Below are positions 18,812 through 28,223 of a stretch of DNA of 64,000 bases, piece by piece. The stretch is from Leptospira bouyouniensis. GTDB lineage: Bacteria > Spirochaetota > Leptospiria > Leptospirales > Leptospiraceae. The stretch is from the NCBI RefSeq assembly GCF_004769525.1, contig NZ_RQFT01000008.1, positions 248,001-312,000 of the forward strand, in the 5' to 3' direction. The notes beneath the pieces were generated by a model. That model searched no databases. It saw nothing but the letters and a program-made list of their open reading frames with translations, and was not told where the DNA came from. Position numbers and translations under genes: made by a program. Positions within the stretch are counted from its first letter, which is position 1; each line of letters starts with the position of its first letter.

Positions 18812-18928
18812 ATGAAGCAAAGTTTATGGATTGGAATATTGGCTGTTTTACTTATTTTCGGTTGTGCCAAAAAAGACCATGAATCTGATCTAATGAAACA
18901 AACCAATTTAATTTGGTTCGTTTTTTAA
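18812..18928 (+). pseudogene. Short lipoprotein ORF, probably a truncated remnant
   Basis: A 38-residue frame begins MKQSLWIGILAVLLIFGCAK, a perfect lipoprotein signal (IFGC), but stops after only about 20 more residues, the last of which overlap a decayed kinase on the other strand. It is either a genuine micro-lipoprotein or the head of a lipoprotein gene cut by the same rearrangement. No Shine-Dalgarno is visible upstream. Confidence 0.4.
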
Positions 18929-19426
18929 TGGTAAAACAATTTGGAATGTTACTTTTGTTTTAAGAGTTCCATTCCAATCCAAATGGTTTTTTACATTGAA
19001 GATTGAAATTTTTCCATCATGTTTTTTGATACAATGATCAACATCACGTAACCCTAACCCAAAATCCAATGTCCCATACGGTTCAAAAATATGTTTCGGC
19101 AATCGATAAAAAGGCGAAAAAATCAAATTTTCATCTTGGATTGGAATTCCTTTTGTGCCATCAAAATTCTGTGAAGGTTCCTTATCGAACGCAAATATAA
19201 ACGTTCCATTCTCTATTTTTATGATGACTGAGATTATAGATTACGTTACAGAGAATTGGCAAATCTTTATGATAATCTTTTTGATCCACTGATTATTACT
19301 TGGCCTTCTGATTGAAACTAAATAATGAGAACAGTTTAATTTGAGTTCACTGAAAATAATTTCATTAACACTATTAACAATTGGAAATGTGATTCCAATA
19401 TAAGGTTCAAGAGTTTTTAATGATCC
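18908..19426 (-). pseudogene. Histidine-kinase remnant (HATPase domain, in-frame stop)
   Basis: Reading the minus strand in one frame from 19426 down to 18908 gives about 170 residues interrupted by one TAA at 19241-19243. The part after the stop is clearly a GHKL ATPase: ENLIFSPFYRLPKHIFEPYG, then LDFGLGLRDVDHCIKKHDGKI and a closing FQIVLPL. Before the stop, KIIIKICQFSVT fits the N-box region. A second stop (TAG at 19427-19429) ends the readable frame and no kinase core remains upstream. I read this as a decayed sensor kinase. The rest of 18719-19514 holds nothing else I can name apart from the short lipoprotein frame. Confidence 0.75.
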
Positions 19427-19514
19427 CTAACAAGCGATAAATGGCAATCCTTTTCAATTTATCTATTATTTCATCCTCCTTAGTAGAAATGCAAAAACTA
19501 ATTTTAAGAAAAAT

Positions 19515-22500
19515 TCAAGAATTCCTAAGTTTTTTCCTTCTAAAGTACTTTAAGATTTCTGAATACAGTAACAAAACCAGTGTTCCGTGGAAGGCAAATC
19601 CGTATACATGAAACGGGAGAGGAGCAAAATAATAAATGGAACTAAGTTCAGTATAAAAAAACAAATAACATAAGAGAATCGAAAATCCAATTCCTATCCA
19701 AATGATCCGATTCGAAAATAAATCCATCTGAAATACAGATTCAATCCTAGACCTTTTACTCAAAACATTTGCAATTTGTACAGTGATCGTTGGGAAAAAG
19801 AAAGCTGTTAACGATTGTAAGTATTCTGGACTTGCCTTTGTCATATTCAGACCTTCAGGAGAACTTGGCATCACTCCACCACATTCAGTGTATACAAAGT
19901 AAAAGTAAGTACTGAGACAGGCGGCAAATAAAATCATGCCTTCTTTAAAGTAAGATCTAAGTATAAAACCTAATGAAATCAATTTCTCATCTCGGTTCCT
20001 TGGTTTTCGATTCATAATCCCTTTTTCAGGAGGTTCGGAACCTAGACCCATGGCAGGGATTAAATCTGTTCCAACATCAACAGCAAGGACTCCCATCACA
20101 GTCATAAGCAAAGGAAATCCAGGGATCATAGCCCAAAGTAAAAAAGGAATTAATTCCTGTGGATTTGAATTTAAAACATAAGATGAAAATTTTCGTATAT
20201 TATCGAAAACTCCCCTACCTTCCTCAATCGCTGAGACAATGGTTGCAAAATCATCATCTACTATGATCATTCTTGCTGCTTCCTTTGCGACCTCAGTGCC
20301 TCTTTTCCCCATCGCAATTCCAATATCAGCCTTTTTTAAGGCTGGTCCATCATTAACACCATCGCCTGTGACTGCTACAATTTCACCTAACTCCTGCAAT
20401 ATTGTTACGATTCGCAATTTTTGTGAGGGAGAAACTCTCGCAAAAATTGGTTCCCCTTTTCTTACCCATTCTCGTAAACTAACATCATTCATTTGGTCAA
20501 GTTGAACACCAGTAATGACAATTGGTTTTTCTCCACCAATGCCTATACTCATACCAACTGATTCTGCAGTAAGAGGGTGATCTCCAGTGATCATAAGGAT
20601 ACGAATCCCTGCCGTGTGGCATTTTTTAATAGCATCTGGAACTTTAGGCCGGATAGGATCAGCTAAACAACAATGTCCCAAATAAATCATCCCTGATTCT
20701 ACATCAGTTTGAGTCAATTGACCCAAGGTTTCCGATTGATTTGGATATAGTTTATAAGAGAATGATAAAATTCGATTTCCAAGACTTGCTGAGCTATCGG
20801 AAGCAATTTTTAATTCATGCCTCTTTTTCTCATCCAATGGAACAACAGAACCATTTTCATAGACATGCGTACAAATTGTTAGTATTTCTGCCGGGCCACC
20901 TTTTGCAAAGGCCGTTGTAAAATTTTCTTTTTCTACAATCACACTCATCCTTTTGCGAATGGAATCGAAGCCATTAGTAAGGATTCTTTTCCCTGTTGTA
21001 TTACGAATTCTCCCTGATGCAAGATACAATAATGCAAGTTCCGTTGGATCCCCTAGTGGTTGTGGTTCGAGTGATGCATTATTGCAATAATAACCACACT
21101 CTAATAATAATTGGCTTCCTTCCAGGTTCGTGATTTCATCAGGAGAAAGTTTTTTAGAATCAAAAAATAATTCAACTACTCGCATTTGATTTTGTGTAAG
21201 AGTACCTGTTTTATCAGAGCATATAACAGTCGTACAACCTAATGTCTCAACACTTGACAAATCTTTTAATATTGCATTTCGTTTTGCCATTCTAGACACA
21301 CCTAATGCGAGTGACAAAGTCACTGTGGGTAACAAACCCTCAGGAACGTTAGCAACAAATATCCCTATAAAAAACAAGAATGCTTGTACAAAACTGAGCC
21401 CAGCCACCCAATACCCGAGGATTAAAAAAATCACTCCGACACTAAATGCAAATAAAGAAATTGAAATGACTGTTTGTTTTAATTGTATTTGTAAAGGACT
21501 CTCAACTCGTTGGATTTTGGAAGTGAGTCCAGCAATTTGTCCAATTTCAGTTGTCTGGCCTGTTCCAAACACAACCGCTTTTGTTTTGCCCTTGATTAGG
21601 GAACTTCCTGCAAAAAGAATGTTGGGCATTTCCAACCATAAAAACTTTCCTTCTAAAACAATTTCGTTCTCTGATTTATACCGTCTTGCTGATGTTGACT
21701 CACCAGTTAAAGAAGAATTATCAACTTCTACATCTTCGGATTCAATAATTCGGCAATCTGCTGGAACGATATCACCTTCTGATAATACAATTAAATCGCC
21801 AGGTACAATTTCATCCGCTGGTACAGTAACAATGCTCCCATCTCGAATCACAGGGCATTCGTTGGCGAGTAACTTTCGTAATGCTTCTACTGCATGATCG
21901 GATTTGGATTCTTGAAAAAATGAAAAAATTCCGTTAATCAAAACAACGATAAAAATTGCCACACCTAACTCTGGCATATCTACCCCAGGGACAAAACAGA
22001 GTCCGGTTGCTACCCATAACAAAATTGCGAATAGATTAAAAAAACTTTTTAAAAATTTCCAAATCATTGGGACCGATTTTTCTTTTTCGATTAAATTTTT
22101 TCCAAATGTTTGCAACCTAACCTTTGCTTCTTGCCCGGTTAGCCCTTTTTTCAAATCTGTTTGTAATTCGAAGGCTATTTGTGATTGATTTAAGTTTTTA
22201 TAACTCGGCTTCATATTGATTTCGCCGCGTTGAACAATACTTAATACTTCTACTTCCTTCTCGCAGACCATCAGTTCATCAAAAATTTGAGGTAAAAGTG
22301 AAGATAGCCCATGTAACAAACGCAAATGAAGAGAAGGTTGGTTTTCAGGAATCATCTGAAACAAAACCAATCGAATGGTTTGTCCACCAATCAAAATTCC
22401 GTTTGGGAGAAGGAACAAAAATAGTTCAGGTGTCTTAATTTTTTTTGATCGAAAATGAGGGATAAGAATACTTTTCCCTATGGATTCAAATGTTTGGTTT

Positions 22501-22643
22501 GGAATAGAATGAAATCGAAATTGTATCTCTTCTCGAAACTCTAGTTCACCGATTTTGTTAATTAACGAACTGTATACATCATCCCAATTTTTTGCGTCAT
22601 GCAGAATTTGAATGGAACCTACGTTTAGGTATTCAAGAAGCAT
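19515..22643 (-). CDS. P2-type cation ATPase with N-terminal PTS EIIA-like domain
   Basis: A 1042-residue pump. Residues 1-145 resemble a fructose/nitrogen-type PTS EIIA domain: SILIPHFRSKK with His63 at the phospho-acceptor position, a 'vrlvlFqmiPe' core, and LHLRLLHGLSSLL with the second conserved His106. From about residue 150 it is a P2 ATPase (Ca2+ or Na+,K+ type): N-terminal cation ATPase motif LTGQEAKVRLQTFGKN, TGES 313-316, ANVPEGLLPTVTLSLALG in M4, Asp477 in DKTGTLTQNQM, GDGVNDGPAL, and an M5-M6 region (SNPQELIPFLLW, DVGTDLIPAMGL) similar to Na,K-ATPases. The cation is not certain. It is the last gene after an SDR and a small secreted protein. Confidence 0.9.
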   Translation of the reverse strand: MLLEYLNVGSIQILHDAKNWDDVYSSLINKIGELEFREEIQFRFHSIPNQTFESIGKSILIPHFRSKKIKTPELFLFLLPNGILIGGQTIRLVLFQMIPENQPSLHLRLLHGLSSLLPQIFDELMVCEKEVEVLSIVQRGEINMKPSYKNLNQSQIAFELQTDLKKGLTGQEAKVRLQTFGKNLIEKEKSVPMIWKFLKSFFNLFAILLWVATGLCFVPGVDMPELGVAIFIVVLINGIFSFFQESKSDHAVEALRKLLANECPVIRDGSIVTVPADEIVPGDLIVLSEGDIVPADCRIIESEDVEVDNSSLTGESTSARRYKSENEIVLEGKFLWLEMPNILFAGSSLIKGKTKAVVFGTGQTTEIGQIAGLTSKIQRVESPLQIQLKQTVISISLFAFSVGVIFLILGYWVAGLSFVQAFLFFIGIFVANVPEGLLPTVTLSLALGVSRMAKRNAILKDLSSVETLGCTTVICSDKTGTLTQNQMRVVELFFDSKKLSPDEITNLEGSQLLLECGYYCNNASLEPQPLGDPTELALLYLASGRIRNTTGKRILTNGFDSIRKRMSVIVEKENFTTAFAKGGPAEILTICTHVYENGSVVPLDEKKRHELKIASDSSASLGNRILSFSYKLYPNQSETLGQLTQTDVESGMIYLGHCCLADPIRPKVPDAIKKCHTAGIRILMITGDHPLTAESVGMSIGIGGEKPIVITGVQLDQMNDVSLREWVRKGEPIFARVSPSQKLRIVTILQELGEIVAVTGDGVNDGPALKKADIGIAMGKRGTEVAKEAARMIIVDDDFATIVSAIEEGRGVFDNIRKFSSYVLNSNPQELIPFLLWAMIPGFPLLMTVMGVLAVDVGTDLIPAMGLGSEPPEKGIMNRKPRNRDEKLISLGFILRSYFKEGMILFAACLSTYFYFVYTECGGVMPSSPEGLNMTKASPEYLQSLTAFFFPTITVQIANVLSKRSRIESVFQMDLFSNRIIWIGIGFSILLCYLFFYTELSSIYYFAPLPFHVYGFAFHGTLVLLLYSEILKYFRRKKLRNS

Positions 22644-22652
22644 ATAATTAGA

Positions 22653-23075
22653 TTAGTCTATAAATATATCTTTCGATGCTTTTGGGTAACGTTGTTGGAT
22701 TCCATCCCACCAAACATCTGTACTAAATGCAGCAGATTCCGAAATTTGCCATTTGCCATTTACCTTTTTATACAATGCTTCAACATGACAACAGTCATAA
22801 GGTATATCTTCGGGAAGTTCGATATCTTTCCCATCTTTTCTCTTGGCCGTTCCCCGAAACCAAGCATAATCTCCAGCGACTTTAAAATGTTCGACAACAA
22901 AAATGAATTCCTGCTTGAATTCATTGGACATTCTTGCACGTAATAGATCGAGTAGATAAGTTCTTTCCACTTCATTTGTTTTAGATTTTGTTTTATAATT
23001 CTGAATTGTCTGTTGGGAAGTCAGACTTACGGTTATAAATATCGAAATAAAAATATAAATAAATTTACTGCTCAA
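22653..23075 (-). CDS. Small secreted SnoaL/DUF4440-like protein
   Basis: The 140-residue product starts at TTG 23075 with AGAGGAA about 9 bases upstream and has a signal peptide (FIYIFISIFITVSLTSQ). The mature part has a cone-like pattern seen in SnoaL/NTF2-like proteins: VEHFKVAGDYAWFRGTAKRKDG, then CCHVEALYKKVNGKWQISES. No catalytic residue is clear. It sits 13 bases after the SDR and 9 bases before the P-type ATPase on the same strand, so the three genes likely form one transcript. The family call is tentative. Confidence 0.65.
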   Translation of the reverse strand: MSSKFIYIFISIFITVSLTSQQTIQNYKTKSKTNEVERTYLLDLLRARMSNEFKQEFIFVVEHFKVAGDYAWFRGTAKRKDGKDIELPEDIPYDCCHVEALYKKVNGKWQISESAAFSTDVWWDGIQQRYPKASKDIFID

Positions 23076-23088
23076 GTTTGTATTCCTC

Positions 23089-23892
23089 TTATCTAACTTT
23101 TACTTTTTGAATCATTTTAAAGAATATAGAAGGTAAAAAAGTTTGCAAAAACAAACCAAATTTTTCTTTAATCCCTGCTATGACAACTTCACGTTGTTTG
23201 TTGGCTACAGCATGTAGGATCCGATGTGCACAGAGTTGAACAGGTAAACCAGACTCAATCACAGAATCCATTTTCCCTGTAGATGATCCATCACCCATCA
23301 ATGCATTTTTAGAAATGTTCGTTTGTATAAATCCTGGATATACCATTGTCACAAAAATTCCTGACTTCTCTTCTTCAGCACGCAATACATGAAAGAAACC
23401 AACTAATGCAAATTTCGATGCAGAGTAAGCAGATCGTAATGGACTTCCAATTTTACCGGCAACACTCGAAATCACAGCAAAATGCACTGGTTTTTTACCT
23501 AGTATTTCAGGTAACATCGATCGTGTTAATTCCGCTGCTCCATAAAAATTGGTATTCATAATTTTTTCCATGGTCGCCAAACTCGTTTCTTTTGTAAGAG
23601 ATCTTTGGCTAATGCCTCCATTGTGGATGACAACTTTTGGAATTCCGTATTTTTTCAAGGATCGTTTGGCAAAATCGGAAACTAGTTTATAGTTTTCTAA
23701 ATCTAGTTTTTCAACTGCATATCTGCCTTTTTCCAATCCAAGTTCTTTTGCGATTTGTTCTAAATCTTTTGTTTTACGCGAAGCAAGTAAGATTTTTGCT
23801 TTCTGGGCATATGCTTGTTTTACCAATTCTTTCCCAATTCCGGAAGAGGCACCGGTGATCCAAACCCATTCATCTTGGTAAAACTCATTCAT
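23089..23892 (-). CDS. Short-chain dehydrogenase/reductase
   Basis: An NAD(P)-dependent oxidoreductase of 267 residues. It shows the Rossmann motif TGASSGIG at residues 13-20, an IHNGG motif, the catalytic Ser in VISSVAGKIGS and the YSASK pair. The length is typical of the classical SDR group (DltE/FabG-like, with a C-terminal extension ending in a hydrophobic helix, LFLQTFLPSIFFKMI). ATG at 23892 (MNEFYQDEWVWITG) follows AAGGGG by 5 bases; the longer frame to 23943 is rejected. The substrate is unknown. It is first in a probable operon with the small secreted protein and the P-type ATPase. Confidence 0.92.
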   Translation of the reverse strand: MNEFYQDEWVWITGASSGIGKELVKQAYAQKAKILLASRKTKDLEQIAKELGLEKGRYAVEKLDLENYKLVSDFAKRSLKKYGIPKVVIHNGGISQRSLTKETSLATMEKIMNTNFYGAAELTRSMLPEILGKKPVHFAVISSVAGKIGSPLRSAYSASKFALVGFFHVLRAEEEKSGIFVTMVYPGFIQTNISKNALMGDGSSTGKMDSVIESGLPVQLCAHRILHAVANKQREVVIAGIKEKFGLFLQTFLPSIFFKMIQKVKVR

Positions 23893-24058
23893 AAAATCCC
23901 CTTGTTTACAAAAAAAGAAACTAGAGAAAATTCTAAGGATCAAGGATTTTCCACAACTTGTTTTTGTGATCAGAAAAAGGTGGTTTTAGAATGAAAAAAG
24001 AGAAGGAACATATTGGCCTGGCTCTTAAAAGAGAACAGACCAATTTCTTTGTATGAAT

Positions 24059-26068
24059 TTATTGGATTTGGAAAATTGGGCACTCAATTCGATAAGGACT
24101 TTTTTTCGAATCATTCGATAAATAAAATCCTTCATGCACCAAACGGTATTCGCCGTTTTGAATTGATTCTTCTGTTTCCCAAATCAGATCCATCTTTCCA
24201 AGTCCTTTGCTAAAGTAACCTGGGCTTTGGTATGCGAATTTCGTGTCATAGTCAGCATCCGAGCGAACTTTGGTCCATCCAGACTCTTCCTTTTTTTCAA
24301 CCCATAAGTAGGAAGAGACTTTTGGATACCCCACATTGGGACTTGCTGCATTCACTTGGCACACAACTTGGTTTCCTTTTTTATACAATCCAACATTTGG
24401 CTTTAATACTTGTTTGGGTTCATTAGAAACGATTTCTGATTCAGGGAGTTTCAACGGATGAAGTCTGTCCGATAAATCCAAAGGCATTTTTTCTGGTTTG
24501 GTTGATTTTGAAAATTCGATACCTTGTACGAGATCTGTTGCCATTGCAAAAAATTCTTGTCTCAAAGCATTCAAACTTTGTTGTCCATGAAGTGTATGTC
24601 CACCTTCATAATTCTGAGTTGAGTATTCTTCCGGAGTAGTGATGTAACCTGAAAAATCATTCGTTAAACCCGAAAGGACAATGTCTGAAATTTTATCTTT
24701 AAATACTGACTTCACTTCCTTTTTTAATCTACGACTGGACATAGTTGTTACTTCATGTGGTAAAACTAAAATAGACAAATCACCAACTAACACGAGTCCA
24801 TATGGCAATGTTTGGGGTAAACTAGGAATTGGTTTTGTTTCCCCCATAGGAAATAATACTGCTTTTGGTTTTTGGCATTCTCTCAATTGTTCAGAAGGAG
24901 ACTGCAACATAAACTTTGCGATCCAATCGATATAAAATCTTCGATTATTCTCTGTCATTCCTTCATGAAATAACCAATGCCCTCCTCCTTCTTCTGTTGA
25001 TCCGGCTGCAAAAGCATAACCATAAGCAGAGGGGCACGTATATTCTGTTTTGCCTGTGCCAGAAAATTCGCTCCTAACCGGGTGTTGACTCATATCAATG
25101 AATCGATGTGAAAAACTAAGTCCACCCTTCAAAGATTTCCCTTTTGTAGTTAAAATCTCTTGGCTTGCAATAAACTGGCGCTTACCGATAATAAAACTAC
25201 TATCATAAATATCTTTGCCTGGGCCGGTATTGTTCAAATTTAAATTTGGGGAAACATCACCTTCATTGGCTTGTGCAAAAATAGCAACAAAACCTTTGTC
25301 ACCATTTTGTTCGGCTAATTTTTCAGATAAAATGGAAGCAATCCCTTTATTATCAGATGATATCAATCGATTATCAAAGGTTATGTTGGTAGGATGAACA
25401 CCATACCAATTCACAAATCCAATTGGTTTCCCTTCAACAAATACATTAAGTTGCACCATCTCTTTATCAATATTATCAGAATATAATTTTCTTTCTGATT
25501 CTGGATTTGCCAAATATGCCGACAAACTTCGATTCACTCCGGCATCTTTTACAATCGTTTTACCAATTTTCAAATCTGCCGGTTTTCTTTTTTTATAAGC
25601 ATCCTTTATTGCTTCAACAATGCCATCACGTAACACATTATAAGAGTCTTTATAAAATTGAGTGGAATAAAAAGATACTTCTGAATAATGGAAATGTCCC
25701 GCAGGACCACTGTGTGTATGAGATGCATTTAACAAAACATTGCCTAGGTGAAAATTTGGATCAACTTCAGTTTGTAGTTTCGATACAACCTCTCTTTGGA
25801 TTTCAAATGGAATCCCTCCTACTTCCGCAGTGACATAGGCTAATAATTTTTGGCTAGCTCGATCTTCTATAACCAATGCTCGTGCGAATTGTCTTGTTTG
25901 GATTCCAATACCAGTTTGGTCTTCCCTTGCATAACCCCAAAACATAACACCGATTGGTGGACCCGTAATGTCCTTTTTGGACATCCCGGCAGAGAACTCC
26001 CTAGTCTCATCAGCGAACAAAGGGAGAGTGAAAAAAAGTGAAAGAGAAAGTAAGATCCGAATTTTCAT
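24059..26068 (-). CDS. Neutral ceramidase-like secreted amidase
   Basis: Neutral/alkaline ceramidases hydrolyse the amide bond of ceramides. From ATG 26068 the 669-residue protein has a signal peptide (MKIRILLSLSLFFTLPLFAD), then the family start FSAGMSKKDITGPPIG. Zinc and active-site regions are present: NASHTHSGPAGHFHY, the VNWYGVHPTN block and AQANEGDVSPNL, whose Ser corresponds to the nucleophile. A beta-domain closes the protein from about residue 530. The frame is open up to 26185 but the signal peptide decides the start. A secreted sphingolipid- or fatty-amide-degrading enzyme would suit an organism that grows on fatty acids (inference). Confidence 0.9.
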   Translation of the reverse strand: MKIRILLSLSLFFTLPLFADETREFSAGMSKKDITGPPIGVMFWGYAREDQTGIGIQTRQFARALVIEDRASQKLLAYVTAEVGGIPFEIQREVVSKLQTEVDPNFHLGNVLLNASHTHSGPAGHFHYSEVSFYSTQFYKDSYNVLRDGIVEAIKDAYKKRKPADLKIGKTIVKDAGVNRSLSAYLANPESERKLYSDNIDKEMVQLNVFVEGKPIGFVNWYGVHPTNITFDNRLISSDNKGIASILSEKLAEQNGDKGFVAIFAQANEGDVSPNLNLNNTGPGKDIYDSSFIIGKRQFIASQEILTTKGKSLKGGLSFSHRFIDMSQHPVRSEFSGTGKTEYTCPSAYGYAFAAGSTEEGGGHWLFHEGMTENNRRFYIDWIAKFMLQSPSEQLRECQKPKAVLFPMGETKPIPSLPQTLPYGLVLVGDLSILVLPHEVTTMSSRRLKKEVKSVFKDKISDIVLSGLTNDFSGYITTPEEYSTQNYEGGHTLHGQQSLNALRQEFFAMATDLVQGIEFSKSTKPEKMPLDLSDRLHPLKLPESEIVSNEPKQVLKPNVGLYKKGNQVVCQVNAASPNVGYPKVSSYLWVEKKEESGWTKVRSDADYDTKFAYQSPGYFSKGLGKMDLIWETEESIQNGEYRLVHEGFYLSNDSKKSPYRIECPIFQIQ

Positions 26069-26288
26069 CCTACTCGTTTTACCATCGATCTTCGAAACTG
26101 TCAATCCCGAACAATTGTCGACTATTTCGGAGATGGGATTGTCATATCCGATGGGAGCCAGACAAAAAAGAACAAAATTTGACAAGATTCGCTTTCAAAG
26201 AGATCCTTCCAAGAATTGGGACAAAGAAATTAGGGACGAAATCTTGGCTTACACCGAAGTTGGAAAAAGAAAAAAAGTTAGGAGCTTT

Positions 26289-26615
26289 ATGTTTACATTG
26301 TTACAGTCCAGATTAGGCCGATTTCGCATTTTGGCATTTTTAGAAGGTGTTTCATTTTTAACGATTTTATTTGTGACAATGCCACTCAAGTATCTCTACC
26401 AAAATCCGGAACCTAATAAAATTGTAGGACTTGTCCATGGATTATTGTTTCTATTGTATTTGATAGAACTGTTCCAAGTAAAAGTGGAGTTGGAATGGAA
26501 ACTGAAAAAAACATTCCTTGCTGCCTTAGCTTCCGTGATCCCTTTTGGAACGTTTTGGGCAGAAAAATATTTATACTTAAAAACAGTTGAAGATGATGTA
26601 AAAAACCAGAATTAA
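26289..26615 (+). CDS. DUF3817 membrane protein
   Basis: 108 residues from ATG 26289, which has AGGAG 5-6 bases upstream. It has three predicted helices: RILAFLEGVSFLTILFVTM, IVGLVHGLLFLLYLIELFQV and a third at TFLAALASVIPFGTFWAEKYL (given in part). This three-helix pattern with the 'EG.sfl' and 'HG..f..Y' motifs is that of DUF3817, often fused to or next to transporters. The frame remains open to 25968, adding about 107 residues antisense to the ceramidase start, but those look non-native. It ends 3 bases before the LpxR-like gene and so is probably co-transcribed with it. Confidence 0.82.
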   Translation: MFTLLQSRLGRFRILAFLEGVSFLTILFVTMPLKYLYQNPEPNKIVGLVHGLLFLLYLIELFQVKVELEWKLKKTFLAALASVIPFGTFWAEKYLYLKTVEDDVKNQN

Positions 26616-26618
26616 GAT

Positions 26619-28154
26619 ATGAAAACTAATTTATTCTCTGCAATACTGATCGCCAATCTTTTGTTAGTTAGCTCTGTTTCGAGCCAAAGTAAACCGATTA
26701 AAAAACAAACACAAGTAAAAGCAGTAGTTGAAACACCAAAAGAAGTAGAAAAAACAAAACCAGAAACTCCAGATCAATACCAACTTCGTTTGATTATGGA
26801 AAATGATGCTTTTGGTGGTTTTTCAGATCAGTATTACACAAACGGTTCTCGTTTAGAATTTCATATGAGTGCAGGGGAATCAAATCCTACGAGAAAAATA
26901 TTCAGTTATTGGAATGATTTATTTATTACACCAAATGAAAAAACAAGATACTTGCAAGGATTTGCCATTGGACAAGAATTTTATACTCCAACAAACATAA
27001 CAAAAGCAGATGTTTCTTATGGAGACAGGCCCTATTCAAGCCGAGGGTATTTTACAAATTCTCTTACTACATTCACAGAAGATACAAGTATCACAACCGA
27101 ACTTGAATTAGGTATGATTGGACCATCTGTTGGTGGAAAATCAGCACAAATCAATTTTCATAACTTTATTGGATCTCCAACACCGCAAGGTTGGGATACA
27201 CAAATCCCAGATTCATACTCGGCTGCTTTAAAAACAGACATCAGAAAATTTTATCACCGGTTTTTCGGAACACAATACAATGTAAATCTAGGAAATATCC
27301 AAACCGATGTATCCTTTGGACTTATCTTTCGATTTGGAAATGTGGACAAAACACCTGGACCAGGGAGTTCTGCTCTCCAACCAGGGTCACCAATCCTTCA
27401 TGAAGAAGGAAACGGGTATTGGTATTTTTATATCAATCCAGGTGGAACTTTACAAGCATACAATGCGACGATCCAAGGCCAAATGGGTACCGACAAAGCA
27501 TATAAATCACAAAACAGAAGTTCGTCGTTTAGCAATTGGGACAGTTTTTTAAACAATCCAACTCCAGAAGTGGGCGAAAGAGAATTACAATATAGAATTT
27601 TATCCGAAGATAATGGGAAAAATACATTACAACGATACATTCTCTTCAATGAGTTTTTGGTGAATGGAACAAATAACCCATATAACATTGGATTAAATTA
27701 TCTGTTGTTTAATAATATTTTTAACGGTGCCGAAGAAATTGAACGCACGACAAGACTTTTTTTATTATCCAATTTAGCAGCGCAATGGGACCAAATTCCT
27801 GATAATGCAAGGGCATTGGCTGTTTACTCCATATTCAGACCAGAAGGTGGAAAACTTCCTCCTATTGTACGATATTATTCGTACGAAGTTTTGTCTCAAT
27901 TTATCTTGGACCCAAAACAAAGAGAGACGTTGTTACAATTGTTACGTGAAGAAGTTGAATACCGAGATGAAAAAACCTATATTGCGGATTTAAAACGTGC
28001 TGTAGGTTTTGTTAGGGCAGGTTTCGTTTCTGTATCGAATGCAGGTTTTTTATTTGGCATCCATTACAATTACCAAACAATCGATTTCCAATCGGCAAAG
28101 GGACTCCCCCAACAACACCAATGGATTGGTTTCCAATTAGGAAAAGTCTTTTAA
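26619..28154 (+). CDS. LpxR-like outer-membrane lipid A deacylase with extra region
   Basis: LpxR enzymes are 12-stranded beta barrels that remove 3'-acyl chains from lipid A. The protein has a signal peptide (MKTNLFSAILIANLLLVSSV) and a Lys-rich linker, then MENDAFGG (Asn62-Asp63) and DQYYTNGSRLE, the family's active-site opening. GYFTNSLTTF and ISFGLIFRFGN-like strands continue the barrel. At 511 residues it is clearly longer than the usual LpxR of about 300; the extra residues, roughly 310-460, are helix-like (FLLSNLAAQWDQIPDNARAL) before the last strands (VSVSNAGFLFGIHYNY, WIGFQLGKVF). Activity is inferred. Confidence 0.8.
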   Translation: MKTNLFSAILIANLLLVSSVSSQSKPIKKQTQVKAVVETPKEVEKTKPETPDQYQLRLIMENDAFGGFSDQYYTNGSRLEFHMSAGESNPTRKIFSYWNDLFITPNEKTRYLQGFAIGQEFYTPTNITKADVSYGDRPYSSRGYFTNSLTTFTEDTSITTELELGMIGPSVGGKSAQINFHNFIGSPTPQGWDTQIPDSYSAALKTDIRKFYHRFFGTQYNVNLGNIQTDVSFGLIFRFGNVDKTPGPGSSALQPGSPILHEEGNGYWYFYINPGGTLQAYNATIQGQMGTDKAYKSQNRSSSFSNWDSFLNNPTPEVGERELQYRILSEDNGKNTLQRYILFNEFLVNGTNNPYNIGLNYLLFNNIFNGAEEIERTTRLFLLSNLAAQWDQIPDNARALAVYSIFRPEGGKLPPIVRYYSYEVLSQFILDPKQRETLLQLLREEVEYRDEKTYIADLKRAVGFVRAGFVSVSNAGFLFGIHYNYQTIDFQSAKGLPQQHQWIGFQLGKVF

Positions 28155-28223
28155 AGAACAAAAAATAAACCCAATCAGAAGAAAACTTTTGAACCAAATT
28201 CAAAAATAAGACTCGCCAAACGA

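Noticed and set aside
20239..20505. Plus-strand frames inside the P-type ATPase genes
   Set aside because: They are shadows of strongly conserved coding sequence on the minus strand.
25968..26288. N-terminal extension of the DUF3817 frame
   Set aside because: It lies antisense to the ceramidase signal peptide and precedes a well-placed ribosome-binding site at 26289.
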